From: Avena insularis
Taxonomy: Eukaryota > Streptophyta > Magnoliopsida > Poales > Poaceae
Assembly: GCA_023614405.1 (NCBI GenBank)
Contig: CM042693.1
Coordinates: forward strand, 158,240,731-158,304,730
Direction of reading: 5' to 3'
DNA: 64,000 nt
The notes below the pieces were generated by a model. It worked only from the letters and a program-made list of their open reading frames with translations. It was not told the DNA's origin and did not search any database. This document shows, one piece after another, positions 36,593 through 48,480 of the stretch (positions are counted from its first letter, which is position 1; each line of letters starts with the position of its first letter). Made by a program: the position numbers and the translations under genes.

Positions 36593-39500
36593 AAGCCCTA
36601 CCCAAATTTCGGGTATTGTGGTTGTACGGTAAAATTGGAATTGTATCGCATCCAGACAACCATCAGTTTTATCAAGGGATAAGGCTCATGCCTCAACATT
36701 TTCATCATCAAAATCATATGGTGTTCAAGAACACATGTCAAAACATTTCAGTAGAATGACTCATCATTGTAAGGTTTTCATAACCATTTTCACCAAGTAT
36801 TCCCATCTAAAGTTGATCAAGTTTTATGCTTAGCACTAGCATCTATAAGTGGGGGTAAATACTAATGATGGTTAATAAACAAGTGGGGATTAGCTCAATT
36901 CAATCTCATGCCTTAGGATGACATCAGGATTATCTAACTTAGGACAAATTTTATGCTCTTTATGCTACCTTCAATTATCTTTCTAGAATCTACAAGTCAC
37001 TTAAGTAAACTCTAAGAAAAATCTTTGATAAAGAAAATAAAGTATTAAGCTTGCAAGTAAAACTAGGATTGGGTATCAATTGGGTATAATCACATATGCT
37101 TAAGGCATATAGTTGGCATAGTAACAAGCAAGTAGTAGCTTGCATAAGTAGGGTATCTTGGAAGTGTTAGATTGCAAGGTTGCAAGTATAGGCTTGCCTT
37201 GTGCAGAGTAGTGGTTGAAGTTCTCCTCAGCTTCTTCCTTGTAGTATCCTCCTTCCTCCTCGTATCCTTGGTCGGTACTAGCGTCTATAAATAAATAGGA
37301 GGTACACAATCACCAAGCAATACTTAAATATTTCTAATCATCACACAAAGGGTCACACTAGGTGATCTATCATCATCACTAACATTACAACATTACAGCA
37401 CTTGTCTTATTTATTTTATTTTTAGAAAAGTAATTTCTACTCATTGAAAAACTACTTAAGATTTAATATTCTCCAACTCAAACATGGGATCATGTTGACA
37501 CATGTCATCACTACATATTTCATTACATGGGAATGTGATTTAAAGTGGTGTCACAATTTAATAAGGTTTAACCTTTTTATTTTATTTAATTAAAGTGACT
37601 AGAAATGCCTATGTGGCGTTGTTTTATTACTTGATCATTATTTCTGTAAGTAAACCTATATATTTTTATATATTCTAAAAGGTATGGTCAAATGTGATTT
37701 TTGAGAGTTGAAATAAACTCAAAAGCTTTTATGGTTGAATTTTGAATAATGTTTGAATGTAGAAAAGCTTCTGCCTTGTTATTTTTACCATGGTTGATCT
37801 ACAAATCCAAATGGTTTGAATCCAACGGGCTTGGATTAATCATTTCAGTACCTTTCAAACAAAATTGGTTTCATGCATTTTGGTCCAGTGAATCGAGCTG
37901 GGTTGATATTTGAATCAACAGACAGAACTAGGGTTTGAGTTTAATTGAAAAATCTAAATTTAAACTAACTAGGTTAGCGGGAGTTCTTGGGTCCCCATAC
38001 TGCACAAGCGTGCGAGCTGACAGATGGGGTCCATCAGTCAGCGGAACTAACTAAACGAAACGGTATCTCTGAATCTGAGCCTTACAATCTAAATCTAATC
38101 CAACGGCTGAGGGTCGTCGTTGACGACGACCTACTCCGGTGAGGAACTAACCCTAACGCGACCAGTTGGGGTCTAGGGCGCTCACTAGGGCTCCGGCGAT
38201 GGTCGGCGACGAGGGCGAATGACGAAGTCGACGACGGCGGTTCTCCTGGTACCGGCATCTCCTCCTGGGGTGGCTCCAATCGGCGACTCCCTTCTCCTCC
38301 AGCAGCGGCAGGCTCCGGCCAAATTCCGGCGAGAGAGAGAGAGCCCGCCTTGCTCCGAGAAGAAGTGGGAAGGATCAGTGAGAGGTGGGGAGTGAGATGG
38401 TGTGGAGGAATCGAGCTGGGGAGGCCTCCTTTTATAGGCGAGCAAGAGGGGCAGCACGGTGTAGGCTGAGCTCGTCGGAGGCGACGGTACAGGCGGCTAT
38501 CAGCGTGGCTAAGGCTAGGGGACGGTGTGCGGTCTCCTGGCGATCGTTGCTGGTTTAAAGGCAAGGCGTAGGGTGGTGGGGTTTGGTCTGGAACATGCGG
38601 TGTTCTGCACGGGTCCAACGGCGAACTTCGCGGCGTGCGGTGGCTACGGGTATGGTCGAGGAAACAAGCATGTCTGGTGGTCTCCTGGGACGGTGGGGTT
38701 CGTGCTGGCGGGCGGCAAGGGCTCGAGGTGGTCGGGTTGAGTGGGAACGGCGTGTGCACGGTGGTGCGCGGTGCATGGTCGACAGCGGCGTGGGCATGGC
38801 GTTTCCGGTGGTTCCTGTCTCTATCTTCAAGCTAGGGCTGGTCTAGAGGGGGCGGTGAGGCACGGGCAGCATGCCAGACAAGGTTGGCGCAGCTAGTTCT
38901 TCCTCTAGCTTGCTATCCACATTGGGGTGGCAAGGTGAGGCTCGTCCTGCTCACCATTGATGGCAATGGCAAGCTCACAGTGGTGCTAGAGGTTACTAAC
39001 TAAGCTAGATGATCTACTAAATGTTTGTTGTGAGCTAGAGAGGGGACAAGTTAGGCGAAATCACTGCTCATAATAGTGTTAGATGTTTGTTTGTTTTGTG
39101 TTTGCAATGTGTTTGATGAAATGGCCGAAAGAATTTTAAATTTGAATTTTGGATTCGAACTTGGTGGGTTTGCTAGGAACATGCTAGGGAGTATCTGGTT
39201 AGTTGGATTAGTCAAGAGGCACTGGGTTGGTTGGGTTTTGAAAATGTGTGATCTTCACATATGATAAAGATTCAATTTTGAATTGTGCTTTGAATGAGGT
39301 TGCCAAATGTTTCTACAAGTTTGAAAGGTGGGCTTTGATTCACTTTTACTTGGTTTAGCAAGGGGTGAAAAGAATTGGGAAAGTTTCTGTTTGAAATCTT
39401 GGACTAGAAACACTCAAAGTGACCTAGTGAGCAAGATTGGCAAAAATGACCATTTGCTTTATTTGATTTGTTTTTGATTTTCTCTTGATTTGTTTCTGCA

Positions 39501-39703
39501 TGGAATTGTTTTATATGATGTTATATTCATCTTTAAACCATTTCTTGCTATTTTGGTTAATCACACAAGTTCATTCATGCATTTATCAAATCACCACATA
39601 CACACATGCATTCATATGGTTTTAATTAATCAAAGTTTTTGTTAACCCTAATTTTAGTGATTAGAGTTTGATGATCATTGTTTTATATTTTTGGGATGTT
39701 ACA
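36593..39703 (-). repeat. Chromovirus 3' LTR, proximal 3.1 kb
   Basis: Continues the LTR after the LARD, starting with the second AAGCC copy. It ends on the plus strand as GGGATGTTACA (minus-strand LTR start TGTAACATCCC). It matches 59349-62433. The GC-rich part (about 38100-38850) includes open frames that I regard as compositional. Confidence 0.92.
38428..38437 (-). promoter_or_regulatory. Chromovirus LTR TATA box (3' LTR)
   Basis: CTATAAAAGG on the minus strand in a GC-rich promoter-like segment. The same box is at 61162-61171 in the 5' LTR, where it would drive the genomic RNA. Confidence 0.6.
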
Positions 39704-39740
39704 AACCTTCCCCCCTTAAACAAAATCTCGTCCCGAGATT
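39704..39740 (-). promoter_or_regulatory. Polypurine tract and dyad of chromovirus
   Basis: On the minus strand: AATCTCGGGACGAGATT (complement of 39724-39740), then TTTAAGGGGGGAAGGTT directly before the LTR start TGTAAC. The purine run primes plus-strand synthesis. The dyad has the same position in the LARD. Confidence 0.85.
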
Positions 39741-39764
39741 TGAAAAAGGAAGAAAAAAGATTAC

Positions 39765-40240
39765 CTAGAATTTAAAGAGATCGGGAAACTCCGTCCTGAT
39801 GTGATCTTCGCGCTCCCAGGTTGCTTCTTCTTCAGTGTGGTTGCTCCACTGAATCTTGAGAAACTTGATGCTTCGGGTTCTGGTGGTTCTGAAAGCTTCT
39901 TCCAAGATACATACGGGTACTTCGGGATAGGTCAGGTCATCGTTGATCTCTATGGTCCGGTGATCAATGTTCTTGAAAACTTCAGTCTTCTCCGGAACTT
40001 CAAGGCATTTGCGAAGTAACGATATATGGAACACATTGTGCACTACTGACATCTCCTTAGGTAGTTCCAATTGATATGATACTTATCCTCGACGATTCAG
40101 AATCTTGAAGGGTCCGATATATCTAGGGGCTAACTTTCCTTTGAGCTAGAAATGCTGCATTCCTTTAAAAGGGGACACTTTAAGATACACAAAATCTCTG
40201 ATATTGAAAGCGAGGTCTCGACGTCTCTTGTCGGCGTAAC
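39765..40240 (-). pseudogene. pol: Chromodomain end of chromovirus pol
   Basis: The last open part (40070-39765) contains FHISLLRKCLE, the usual linker after integrase. It is followed by a chromodomain-like fold: ILEEAFRTTRTRSIKFLKIQW, aromatic Trp in the second strand, then a WERE helix start. In chromoviruses this domain targets integration to marked chromatin. The upstream part (40240-40070) has stops (for example before VSYQLELPKE), so it is not translated as part of pol in this copy. Confidence 0.85.
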
Positions 40241-40244
40241 TCTT

Positions 40245-41918
40245 CTATCTTGACTGGGCGGTCTTGAGGTGCTCACGAATCTTGTGAACTTTCTCTTCGG
40301 CTTCTCGTAGGATATCGGGTCCGAAAATCTGACTCTCTCCTACTTCCGACCAATTCAAAGGGGTGCGACACTTCCTTCCATACATGAAATCAAATGGGGC
40401 CATTTGTAGACTAGCTTTATAACTGTTGTTGTATGAAAATTCTGTGAAAGGCAGACAGTATTCCCATTTAGATCCATACTCTAGCACACATGCTCTCAAC
40501 ATATATTCGAGTATTTGATTTACTCGCTCCATTTGTCAATCGGTCTGAGGCTGATACACTGTGCTGAAATCTAATCGGGTTCCTAAACCTTCTTGGAACT
40601 TCTTCCAGAATCTCGAGGTAAACTGGGTTCCTCGATCTGATACAATGTTCTTGGGGACTCCGTGCAAACTGACGATTCTAGCAATGTATAACTCTGCTAG
40701 CTTCGAACTCTGGTATGTGGTTTTGACTGGTAAGAAATGGGCGACCTTGGACAATCTATCAACTATGACCCAGATAGAGTCATTTCCCCTACTAGAAGTA
40801 GGCAATCCGGTGATAAAGTCCATTCCAACTGGATCCCATTTCCATTCTGGAATCTGTAGAGGTTGCAATAGTCTTGCGGGTCTTTGATGCCCCGGCTTGA
40901 CTCTCTGAAATATATCACACTTGGCGATATAGCTTTCGATTTCTCTCTTCATCTTAGTCCACCAAAATTGTTCCTTCAAATCCTGATACATCTTGGTTCC
41001 TCCGGGGTGGATAGAATAAAGAGTATCATGGGCCTCCTTCAAAATCACTTCTTTCAATTCCGAATCTGCTGGTACATAGAGACGTCCTTTGTACCATAGA
41101 ACTCCTTCTTCGTCTTCGGTAAATCCGAGTACTTTTCCTGTATCAATATGATGTTTGATTCCATCGATACTAGCATTTCCTTTCTGCGCCTCTTTGATCT
41201 GATTGATCAAAGTGGGTTGAAGTTCTATGCTAGCCAAAAATCCTTCACTCACTAATTCCATTTGGAAATCTTCCATCTCTTTGTGCAAACTTGGTTGCTC
41301 CTTCAAAATCATGGAGTTCAAGCGGCACGGCAATCTGCTAAGGGTATCTACTACCACATTGGCTTTACCAGGGTGATAGTGAATGTACAGATCATAGTCC
41401 TTGACTACGTCAATCCATCTTCTCTGCCTCATATTCAGTTCCTTCTGAGTGAATATATACTTTAGGCTCTTGTGATCCGAATAAATATCACAATGGTTTC
41501 CCATGAGATAATGCCTCCATGTCTTCAGGGCTAGAACTACGGCTGCAAGTTCAAGGTCATGGGTTGGATAATTCTGTTCATGTTGCTTCAGTTGTCGGGA
41601 TAGATAAGATATAACTTTGCCTTCTTGCATTAGCACACATCCGAGACCGATCTTGGATGCGTCACAATACACATCAAAGGGCTTTGTGATATCCGGCATG
41701 ATCAAGATTGGGGCTGAAATCAATCTCCTCTTGAGTTCTTGAAAACTCGCTTCACATTTGTCTGTCCATTCATACTTCTTGTCCTTCAGCAATTGGGTCA
41801 TGGGTATCATGATACTTGAGAATCCTTCTATGAACTTGCGGTAGTATCCTGCTGATCCGAGAAATGCACGAACTTGGGTTTGAGTGGTTGGGGCTTGCCA
41901 ATCTTCAACATATTTCAC
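40245..41918 (-). pseudogene. pol: RT end, RNase H and integrase of chromovirus
   Basis: A 460-codon open frame (41918-40536) begins in the RT thumb (RAFLGSAGYYRKFI). It contains RNase H (FDVYCDASKIGLGCVL, THDLELAAVVLAL, with Asp, Glu and SDHKSL), then the integrase zinc region (HPGGTKMYQ ... CDIFQ) and core (GMDFITGLP, IVSDRGTQFTSRFW). A TGA cuts the frame just before the catalytic Glu motif (MERVN); the rest of integrase, including LPFTEFSYNNSY, is open from 40532 to 40245. It is the best preserved polymerase segment of the chromovirus. Confidence 0.88.
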
Positions 41919-41971
41919 CTTCGCAGGGTCAACGGCAATTCCTCCGGCTGATACAATGTGTCCGAGGAATC

Positions 41972-43246
41972 CTACCTCCTACAACCAGAATTCACATTTG
42001 CTAACTTGGCATATAGCTGATGCTCTCTAAGGGTTCCAAGAATGGTCCTTAGGTGTAGCTCATGTTCTTCTTCTAATTTGGAATAAATCAGAATGTCATC
42101 AATGAAAACAACGACAAACTTATCCAGGAAGTCCATGAAAATCTTATTCATGAGGTTCATGAAATAAGCGGGGGCATTGGTTAACCCAAAAGACATGACA
42201 GTATACTCGTATAATCCATATCTGGTGGTGAAGGCAGTCTTTGGAATATCCTCTGCGTGAATCTTGAGTTGATGATAGCCAGTTCTAAGATCAATCTTAG
42301 AAAACACTTTGGCACCAGTCAACTGGTCAAACAGATCTTCTATCTTGGGCCACAGGTACTTGTTCTTAATGGTGACATCATTCAACTTCCGATAATTCGT
42401 ACACAAACGGTTACCTCCATCTTTCTTGTCCACAAACAAGACAGGTGATTTCCAAGGTGACGCACTTGGTTGAATCAGTCCAATTTCCAACATGGCATCC
42501 AGTTGCTTCTTCAGTTCTGCTAGTTCAGACAAGTTCATACTATATGGTCTCTGGGCTATGGGTCCGGTTCCAGGTATTAATTCAATGATAAACTCGATAT
42601 CCTGATCTGGGGGCATACCGGGCAAAACATTTGGAAATACATCGGGGTATTCACAGACTATCCGGACTTGGTTAATGGTAGGCTGGGCTATACTCTTATT
42701 GCACTTGAATTGACGGGGCAAGGTTTCAGATACATGCTCGACTGATATTCCGGCTATACTGGTCATGGTTATGGCTTTCTTGGCACAGTCAATTAATCCT
42801 TTGTGTTTGGACATCCAATCCATTCCTAGTACTACTTCCAAACCTTTAGTTCCGAGTAGTATTAGATTAGCATAAAAATCTATGCCATGGATTCTGATAG
42901 GGACGGCTTTGCAAATTTGCCTAGCTTTGGTGGTTGAGCCAGGTATTTGAACAATCATAACATGCTTCAATTTGGTTGGTTGAATCTTACTAGTGCATGC
43001 AAATTCTTCAGTGACAAATGAGTGCGATGCACCAGAATCAAACAACACTCTCGCAAGTACTGAGTTAACAGAAAACATACCCAGCACGACATATGGCGCT
43101 TCTTGGGCTTCTTCAGCATGCATGAGAAGAGACGGTCGTTGCGGTTGAGCGAGTTCCCTGGGGCAAACCTTCTTCCGGGCTGAACACGACGCTGCTGCTG
43201 ACCTAGGCCATTTGCATTGGGGGTTGCAGCAATCTTCTTGGGGCAC
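41972..43246 (-). pseudogene. pol: Protease and RT palm of chromovirus
   Basis: A 424-codon open frame. The protease motif [12 protein letters not shown] is canonical, with catalytic Asp-Ser-Gly. After the linker [12 protein letters not shown] come RT motifs: [30 protein letters not shown] and [10 protein letters not shown], the last carrying the two catalytic aspartates. The frame fails at about 41985 through a one-base loss followed by a TAG, which separates it from the next pol segment. Its 5' part overlaps the gag frame by about 280 bases in another phase. Confidence 0.88.
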
Positions 43247-44278
43247 TCATTGGAATAGTGACACTTGGTTCCACATTCATAACAAATCACTTGCGATTTG
43301 TCCTTCGCTGCAACAGGCACAGCATTGCTTCCAGTCCTCGGGGCAGTGTTGGTGTTGGTGGCGGCATTGTTGTTGTTGAACTTGGGTGGTGCATGGTTGA
43401 AATTGGTGGAGTTGCCGGGGTTGTTGGGGTTTCCTCCGGGCCTTTGGTTTCCACGGTTGGGATAGGTCGGATGGTTCATCGGGGGTCTGTTGTTTCTTGA
43501 AGCAAATCCTGGAGATGGGTTGGGGCGATACTTTGGAGTATGGTGGGTTCCTGGTTGATGCATCATGCGATGCTTGCGGTTCTCATTGGCTTGGTTGATC
43601 TTTCCTTCCATCTGAATGGCAGAGTCAACTAAGGCTTCAATATCTGCGAAGGGGATATTGACTAACACTGTCTGCATCTCATCGTGCAGACCATTAAGGA
43701 ATCTCTCTTTCTTCTTGGCTTCAGTGTCGATCTCATCCGGTGCATACCTAGCCAATGACAAGAATTTGTCACGGTATTCCACTACTGTCATCCTTCCTTG
43801 CTTCAGTTCCCTGAATTCATCTCTCATCCTCTTGATTAAACCCGGTGCCACATGGGTTCTGCTGAACTTGACTTTGAACTCTTCCCAGGTCATCAGCTGA
43901 CCTCCTATCATTGCGTGAACACTATTCCACCATGCTCTTGCATCTCCGGCCAGGTAGTGGGTGGCGAACAGAACTTTCTCGTTGGCTTCCATCCTGCAAC
44001 TTACAGATTGTTCTCCATGTTTTGTAGTCAATCATCTGCATCTAGGGGCTCTTCTGACTTAGTGAAAATAGGTGGATTGGTGTTCTGGAAATTCTTGAGC
44101 TTAGATCCATGGTTGTCCTGATTTCCATGGCCTTGATTGTTGTTGGCCATCTGGTGAGGTGTTGAAGGGTGGCTAAGTTGGCTTGACGTTCGGCTCTTTC
44201 AGCTTCGCGGTCAGAAACCAACATTTGCAAGATCTGCAACATCGGGTCCGAGGATGAACCGCTTCCTCCGCGAGGCAC
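42967..44278 (-). pseudogene. gag: Gag of chromovirus
   Basis: The capsid protein starts at 44278 (MPRGGSGSS, with a DREAERAERQANL helix). It shifts frame two or more times between about 44160 and 44030. The rest is open for 354 codons: KVLFATHYLAGDARAWW and GRMTVVEYRDKFLSLARYAP are Retrotrans_gag hallmarks, and an Asn/Pro-rich linker leads to the knuckle [14 protein letters not shown] near 43280-43240. The remaining C-terminal residues overlap the protease frame. Confidence 0.85.
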
Positions 44279-44512
44279 CTGAAGATTGAGATAGGTAATG
44301 AGAAAAGAGGGAAATTTCTAAGGTTCAGGGATTTTGAAAAGTTTTTGAAGTTTGACTCAGATTTTCCTAGCAACTTGCTTTTCATTCATTCATAGCACAC
44401 GATACAAACACACACCACAACAAAGGAAAACATATGGTTTTAAGAACCATTCTGGAAACCTACGATACAGTGGGACCGCATACAACTCACTAACGCTAGT
44501 GCTCAAGTTCTA
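44279..44512 (-). other. Spacer between upstream ORF and gag
   Basis: About 230 bp of non-coding chromovirus sequence between the TAG of the upstream ORF and the gag ATG. No recognisable motif. Confidence 0.5.
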
Positions 44513-44841
44513 CTACTCCTTGGAGCCAGTGTCCTCATCATCCTCCTCATCATCAGCAATGAAGGTGATGTCATCCTCATAGGTGAAGAAGTCCATGGCC
44601 TGATCCTCTAGAAAGTCATCATCATCGCTGAGATAGGAGTAGGGGTCTCCACGAAGGTCTTCCCCTGCATTCTCCCTCTCCTCCAACTGCATATCTCTCT
44701 CGTGGATGGTCTCCTCCAAATCCGTGATCCGATGGCGAAGAGGGGCAATGATGCGCTCCTTCTTGTCAAGCTAACGACGACGAGACTTACGATCCTTCAC
44801 TAGCATGGCGATGGTCTGATCCTTCTTCTTAGCGATGGCGT
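44513..44841 (-). pseudogene. Upstream ORF (ORF0) of chromovirus, C-terminal part
   Basis: Acidic, charged C-terminus rich in Asp/Glu (YSYLSDDDDFLED, DDEEDDEDTG), preceded by a coiled-coil-prone stretch (RITDLEETIHERDMQ). It is the continuation of the frame at 58203-57734: removing the Tat element and one GGCGT copy leaves the phase unchanged across the junction. One in-frame TAG follows KDRKSRR. I know the type as a recurrent reading frame ahead of gag in cereal gypsy elements, with unknown function. Confidence 0.7.
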
Positions 44842-45337
44842 TGAAATGGTTATACCCTACGGGTACACGAGCTGAGCATACCTAGTCTAGCCCAAGGAAG
44901 GCCCATGAGAATATACGCCAGCCCATGAAGACTTTCGGGTGGCCAGGGCCCATGACGCCTTCGGATCCTTGGAGAACAAGACTAGAGTAGATAGAATATT
45001 CAAGGGGCAAACCCTAAAACCTGTAACCGACTCGATCTGTGCCCGGGACCTGCCTACTTCTATATAAAGGCTAGGAGGGCATGACAAGGAGGGCACTTCA
45101 TACCACCGCATACACACATCCACGCCAGATTACATCTGCGCACCCCTGTAATTTTCGGTTCCGCCGTAATCAAGAGCAGACAAGCAGGAGTAGGGTTTTC
45201 CCTCTGGGGGCCTGAACCTAGGTAAACCTCGTGTCCCCATGTTGCTTGTTTGCTAACCTTCTGCGATCTCCAGCATCCCCATCTTCTCCAAAACCCAAGC
45301 TCATAACAATGGGCATTGACGAGATCAAACCTCGTCA
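44842..45337 (+). repeat. 5' LTR of nested Tat element
   Basis: Begins TGAAATGGTTATACCC and ends CCTCGTCA. The boundary was set from the GGCGT target duplication and from the second copy (TGACATGGTT at 57231). Confidence 0.92.
45061..45070 (+). promoter_or_regulatory. TATA box in Tat 5' LTR
   Basis: TATATAAAGG, repeated at 57451-57460 in the 3' LTR. It is the likely promoter of the genomic transcript. Confidence 0.7.
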
Positions 45338-45339
45338 AT

Positions 45340-45358
45340 TGGTGTCGTCTGTGGGAAC
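45340..45358 (+). other. Primer binding site of nested Tat element
   Basis: TGGTGTCGTCTGTGGGAAC, two bases after the LTR. A variant of the TGGCGCCGTCTGTGGG primer site common in cereal gypsy elements. Confidence 0.8.
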
Positions 45359-45603
45359 TGGGGACGCTGATTGTGCGATCGTGACGGTCCCAACCAATGC
45401 GATATACAACTCCGCGGAAACGGAGAGTCATCTCCTCTTCGGCGCTTTCGACTTCACCGCCCACTCGTCATCCACCCTGAAGGTCTTCGAGCCCGTTGGC
45501 GACGGGCTCGAGATCCTGTTCGAGATCTTCTGATCCAGGTGGGGCAGACCGGCACTCTCCGTCTCCCAGAGCGAGTGCCCCTGCCATCGATCAGGCCCGC
45601 TTC

Positions 45604-47849
45604 ATGGGCTCCACACCCCGTGCTACGCACATCGCCATCGACAGATGAGTCCTATGACAGCAGCAGCTGCAATTCAGATCTGTGCGATCCACCATCGGAG
45701 GAAGGGACCTACGGTTCCGGATCCGAAAGCTGCGGCAGCAGCAATCCAATCTACGAGTGCTACCAATGTGTCGCCATCATCCAGAGCGACGTGGATCAGG
45801 AGCACAACCCGCCACCCAACCCGCGGGGTAGAAACGGCGAGAACAGGAGAAATCAGTCCCCCCGCCCAACGAGGAGGACACCGATCCCAATCGGATCATC
45901 CACCTCAGCAATGAAGGATGGGCTCAAGCACGCGAAGCCATGGCAGGCAACAAGAGCCTGCCCGTGGGTGCCTCACGGGACCTACTGATGGCGTACCACC
46001 TTCTCCTAGTCGAAGAGCACAAGAAGCAGGTGAAGATGCAAGAAGTGCTTGACAAGTGCAAGCAAGCGGCCTCGGAGTCCAGTGCGCGGCGATCTGCGCT
46101 CTCCGCCATGGGCGGCTCCAGCTCGAACGGCAACCATGGCAACAAACACCGTTCTCGCACGGAGAACATGGACCCCAAGGCACGTCGCAAGGTGACTCGG
46201 ACCCTCAACACGTCCTTCATGGAGATGGATGCCGACGGCAACGTCATCCCGAAGACACCACAAGCTGCGATCATGGCATCCACCACATACCTCGCGTCCC
46301 ATCCACCTCCGGTGGGGGACCCAAAAAGGGTCATGCACAAGTCTGCACTTACCGGACTCGGACTCATTGGAGCTGCGCTCCACGGAGAAGCTCATGCGGA
46401 GCCAAAGAAGAAGGCTGCGGTCAGGTTCAACCGCAGCCCCATGCCTTCATCCGACGATGAAGAGCACGATCTACCTCGAAGGCACAAGAGCTCGCGCCAT
46501 CGCAGCCGCGATTACGATGCTCGAAACGAGCTCACATAGTGCAAGATCGACAAAGCGCGCGCCAAGCGCGTATGCTCGTCCGAATCCGAGAAGGACGACG
46601 ATGAAGGGGAACTCTGCGGAGCCCGATGCTTCAGCAGATCCGTCTGGCGGACACGGATGCCGCGGAACTTGAAGCTTCCTTCGGACACTCCGAAGTTCGA
46701 CGGCACACAAGACCCCAAGGTGTGGCTCAGCGACCACCTGTCATCTGTCAAACTACACGACGGAAACAAGGACACCGCCCTGCAATTCCTTCAGCTGCAG
46801 CTGACAGGCGCAGCCCAGATCTGGCTTAGCATCCTATCCTCGGGATACATCCGAAGCTGGGAGGAACTGGCGTACAGTTTCATCCGAAACATCAAAGGCA
46901 CCAGCAAAAGGCCAGCCTCGATCGAGGAGCTACGGTCCTGCACCCAATGAACGGGCGAATCCATTCGCTCGTACATATTACACTGGTCCAACACCAAGAA
47001 CTCCGTGGCGCACATCTCTAAGGAGAGAGCGATCGACGCATTCAAGTATGGCGTCAAGCGCTAGGACTTCAAGGAAGAACTTGGGTGCGTCAAGCCCAAG
47101 ACACTTGACCACCTCATGGACATTGCCAACAGGTGGGCAGATGGCGAGGACTCCGTCCACCGAGCACACTCGGAGGAGGAAGATGACTACGGCCGGCGAC
47201 ATGAACGCCGTAGCAAGAGAAGATCACGCGTCTATGACAATCGCGACGGACCCGACATGGCCGCGGCTGGCTATGCCGACCGCTGCAGCGATGGCAACCG
47301 CAGCAGTGGCGGATACCGCGGAAACAACTTCCGCGATGGAGGATGCCCAGCGCAGTCATGGCAACATCGCGGCCGCGACGACGGACCCTCAGCATACGAC
47401 AAACTGTCAGGTCCATGCACCATCCACTTCTACATCGACAAGCAGGATGGTAAAAAGAAGTCAAGCCACATGCTCAAGGACTGCCGCGAGTTCCAGAAAC
47501 TCAGCGAGAGCATGTCTCAGATGAGGCAACAAGCCCCGAACCCTGGGTACGGGAACGCACCCGCACCAGGTGAGATCGCACATGGAGCTCCTCCACCACC
47601 ACCTGCGGGACCTTCGAACCACCCAATCGCACCCGCGCAGAATAACAGTGGGCACGGGTACCCCGTGCCGAAAGGATCACTGATGATTCAAAAAGGGCGC
47701 CCAACGAACAAGGTGAAAAACAAAATCACCCGTCAGATCAATCTGGCTGTGACCGCTCCACCCGCAATCCCTGAGTACCTCAGCGGATCAGAGTCCTGCA
47801 TCACCTTCAGCCGTTCGGATCACCCTTGCCAGGTCCCTCGCCCAGGTCA
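45604..47849 (+). pseudogene. gag: Gag of nested Tat element
   Basis: The main phase can be followed from about 45870 to 47849. An N-terminal segment (LLVEEHKKQVKMQEVLDKC) is followed by a basic/Ser-rich linker. The capsid domain is at 46657-47110 (YDGTQDP-type entry FDGTQDPKVWLSDH, TGAAQIWLSIL, SWEELAYSFIRNI, ESIRSYILHW), then an Asp/Arg/Gly-rich nucleocapsid-like region (CTIHFYIDKQDGKKKSSHMLKDCREF). In-frame stops lie at 46537, 46948 and 47062. The first 300 bp (45604-45900) have lost phase. Confidence 0.8.
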
Positions 47850-48474
47850 TGCTGCCCTAGTGCTTGAGGCACAGATCGGAGGGTTCGACATGAGCCGCGT
47901 CTTCATGGACGGCGTCAGCGGCATCAATCTGATGTTCGCTAGTACCTTAGCAGCAATGCGGATCCCGCTGTACAGCCTAGAACAATCCGATACAATGTTC
48001 CACGGCATCGTCCCAGGGAAGGGCGTATTCCCCCTGGGAAAGATATGGCTCGACGTCATCTTCGGCAAGCCCGATAACTTCCGGTGCGAGCGACTTGAGT
48101 TCGAAGTGGTGGACTGGCCATCACAATACCATGTCATCCTCGGGCGTGTGGCATTTGCACGATTCCTGGCAGTACCGCACTACGCGTACCTGCTACTCAA
48201 GATGCCAGGACCTAAGGGCGTCATCACGGTCCACGGGAGCTTCACCCGATCGGACCACCGCGACAAGGACTTCAACAGAATCTCCCAATCATTCGGCATG
48301 CAGGAGGAGCTCATACGGCTCCGAGAGGTGACAGACAACGGGGAACCCCCAGTCGCAAGACAAAATGCACCAGACATGTCCTTCGACTCCACCGTCAACA
48401 CAAAAAAGGTGCAGGTCCACCCGACGGACGCCTCCAAGACGGTGCTGATCGCCAACGACCTCAGCTCCGCATAG
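47850..48474 (+). pseudogene. pro: Protease of nested Tat element
   Basis: In the same phase as gag. The active-site region reads VFMDGVSGINLMF where the lineage usually has DGGSG, so a glycine is replaced by valine. FHGIVPGKG, IWLDVIFG, YHVILGRVAFARFLAVPHY and KMPGPKGVITVHG follow as expected. The frame ends at a TAG (48472-48474) that separates it from RT in the same phase, so the original polyprotein was a single frame. Confidence 0.85.
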
Positions 48475-48480
48475 GAAAGA

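Noticed and set aside
38082..38759. Pro/Ser-rich 225-codon frame in the chromovirus LTR
   Set aside because: It runs across the LTR TATA box and its counterpart in the other LTR (60793-61191) is broken differently, so it is compositional.
45231..45533. Separate 100-codon protein overlapping the Tat LTR end
   Set aside because: It crosses the LTR boundary and primer site and shares no similarity with gag; a chance frame.
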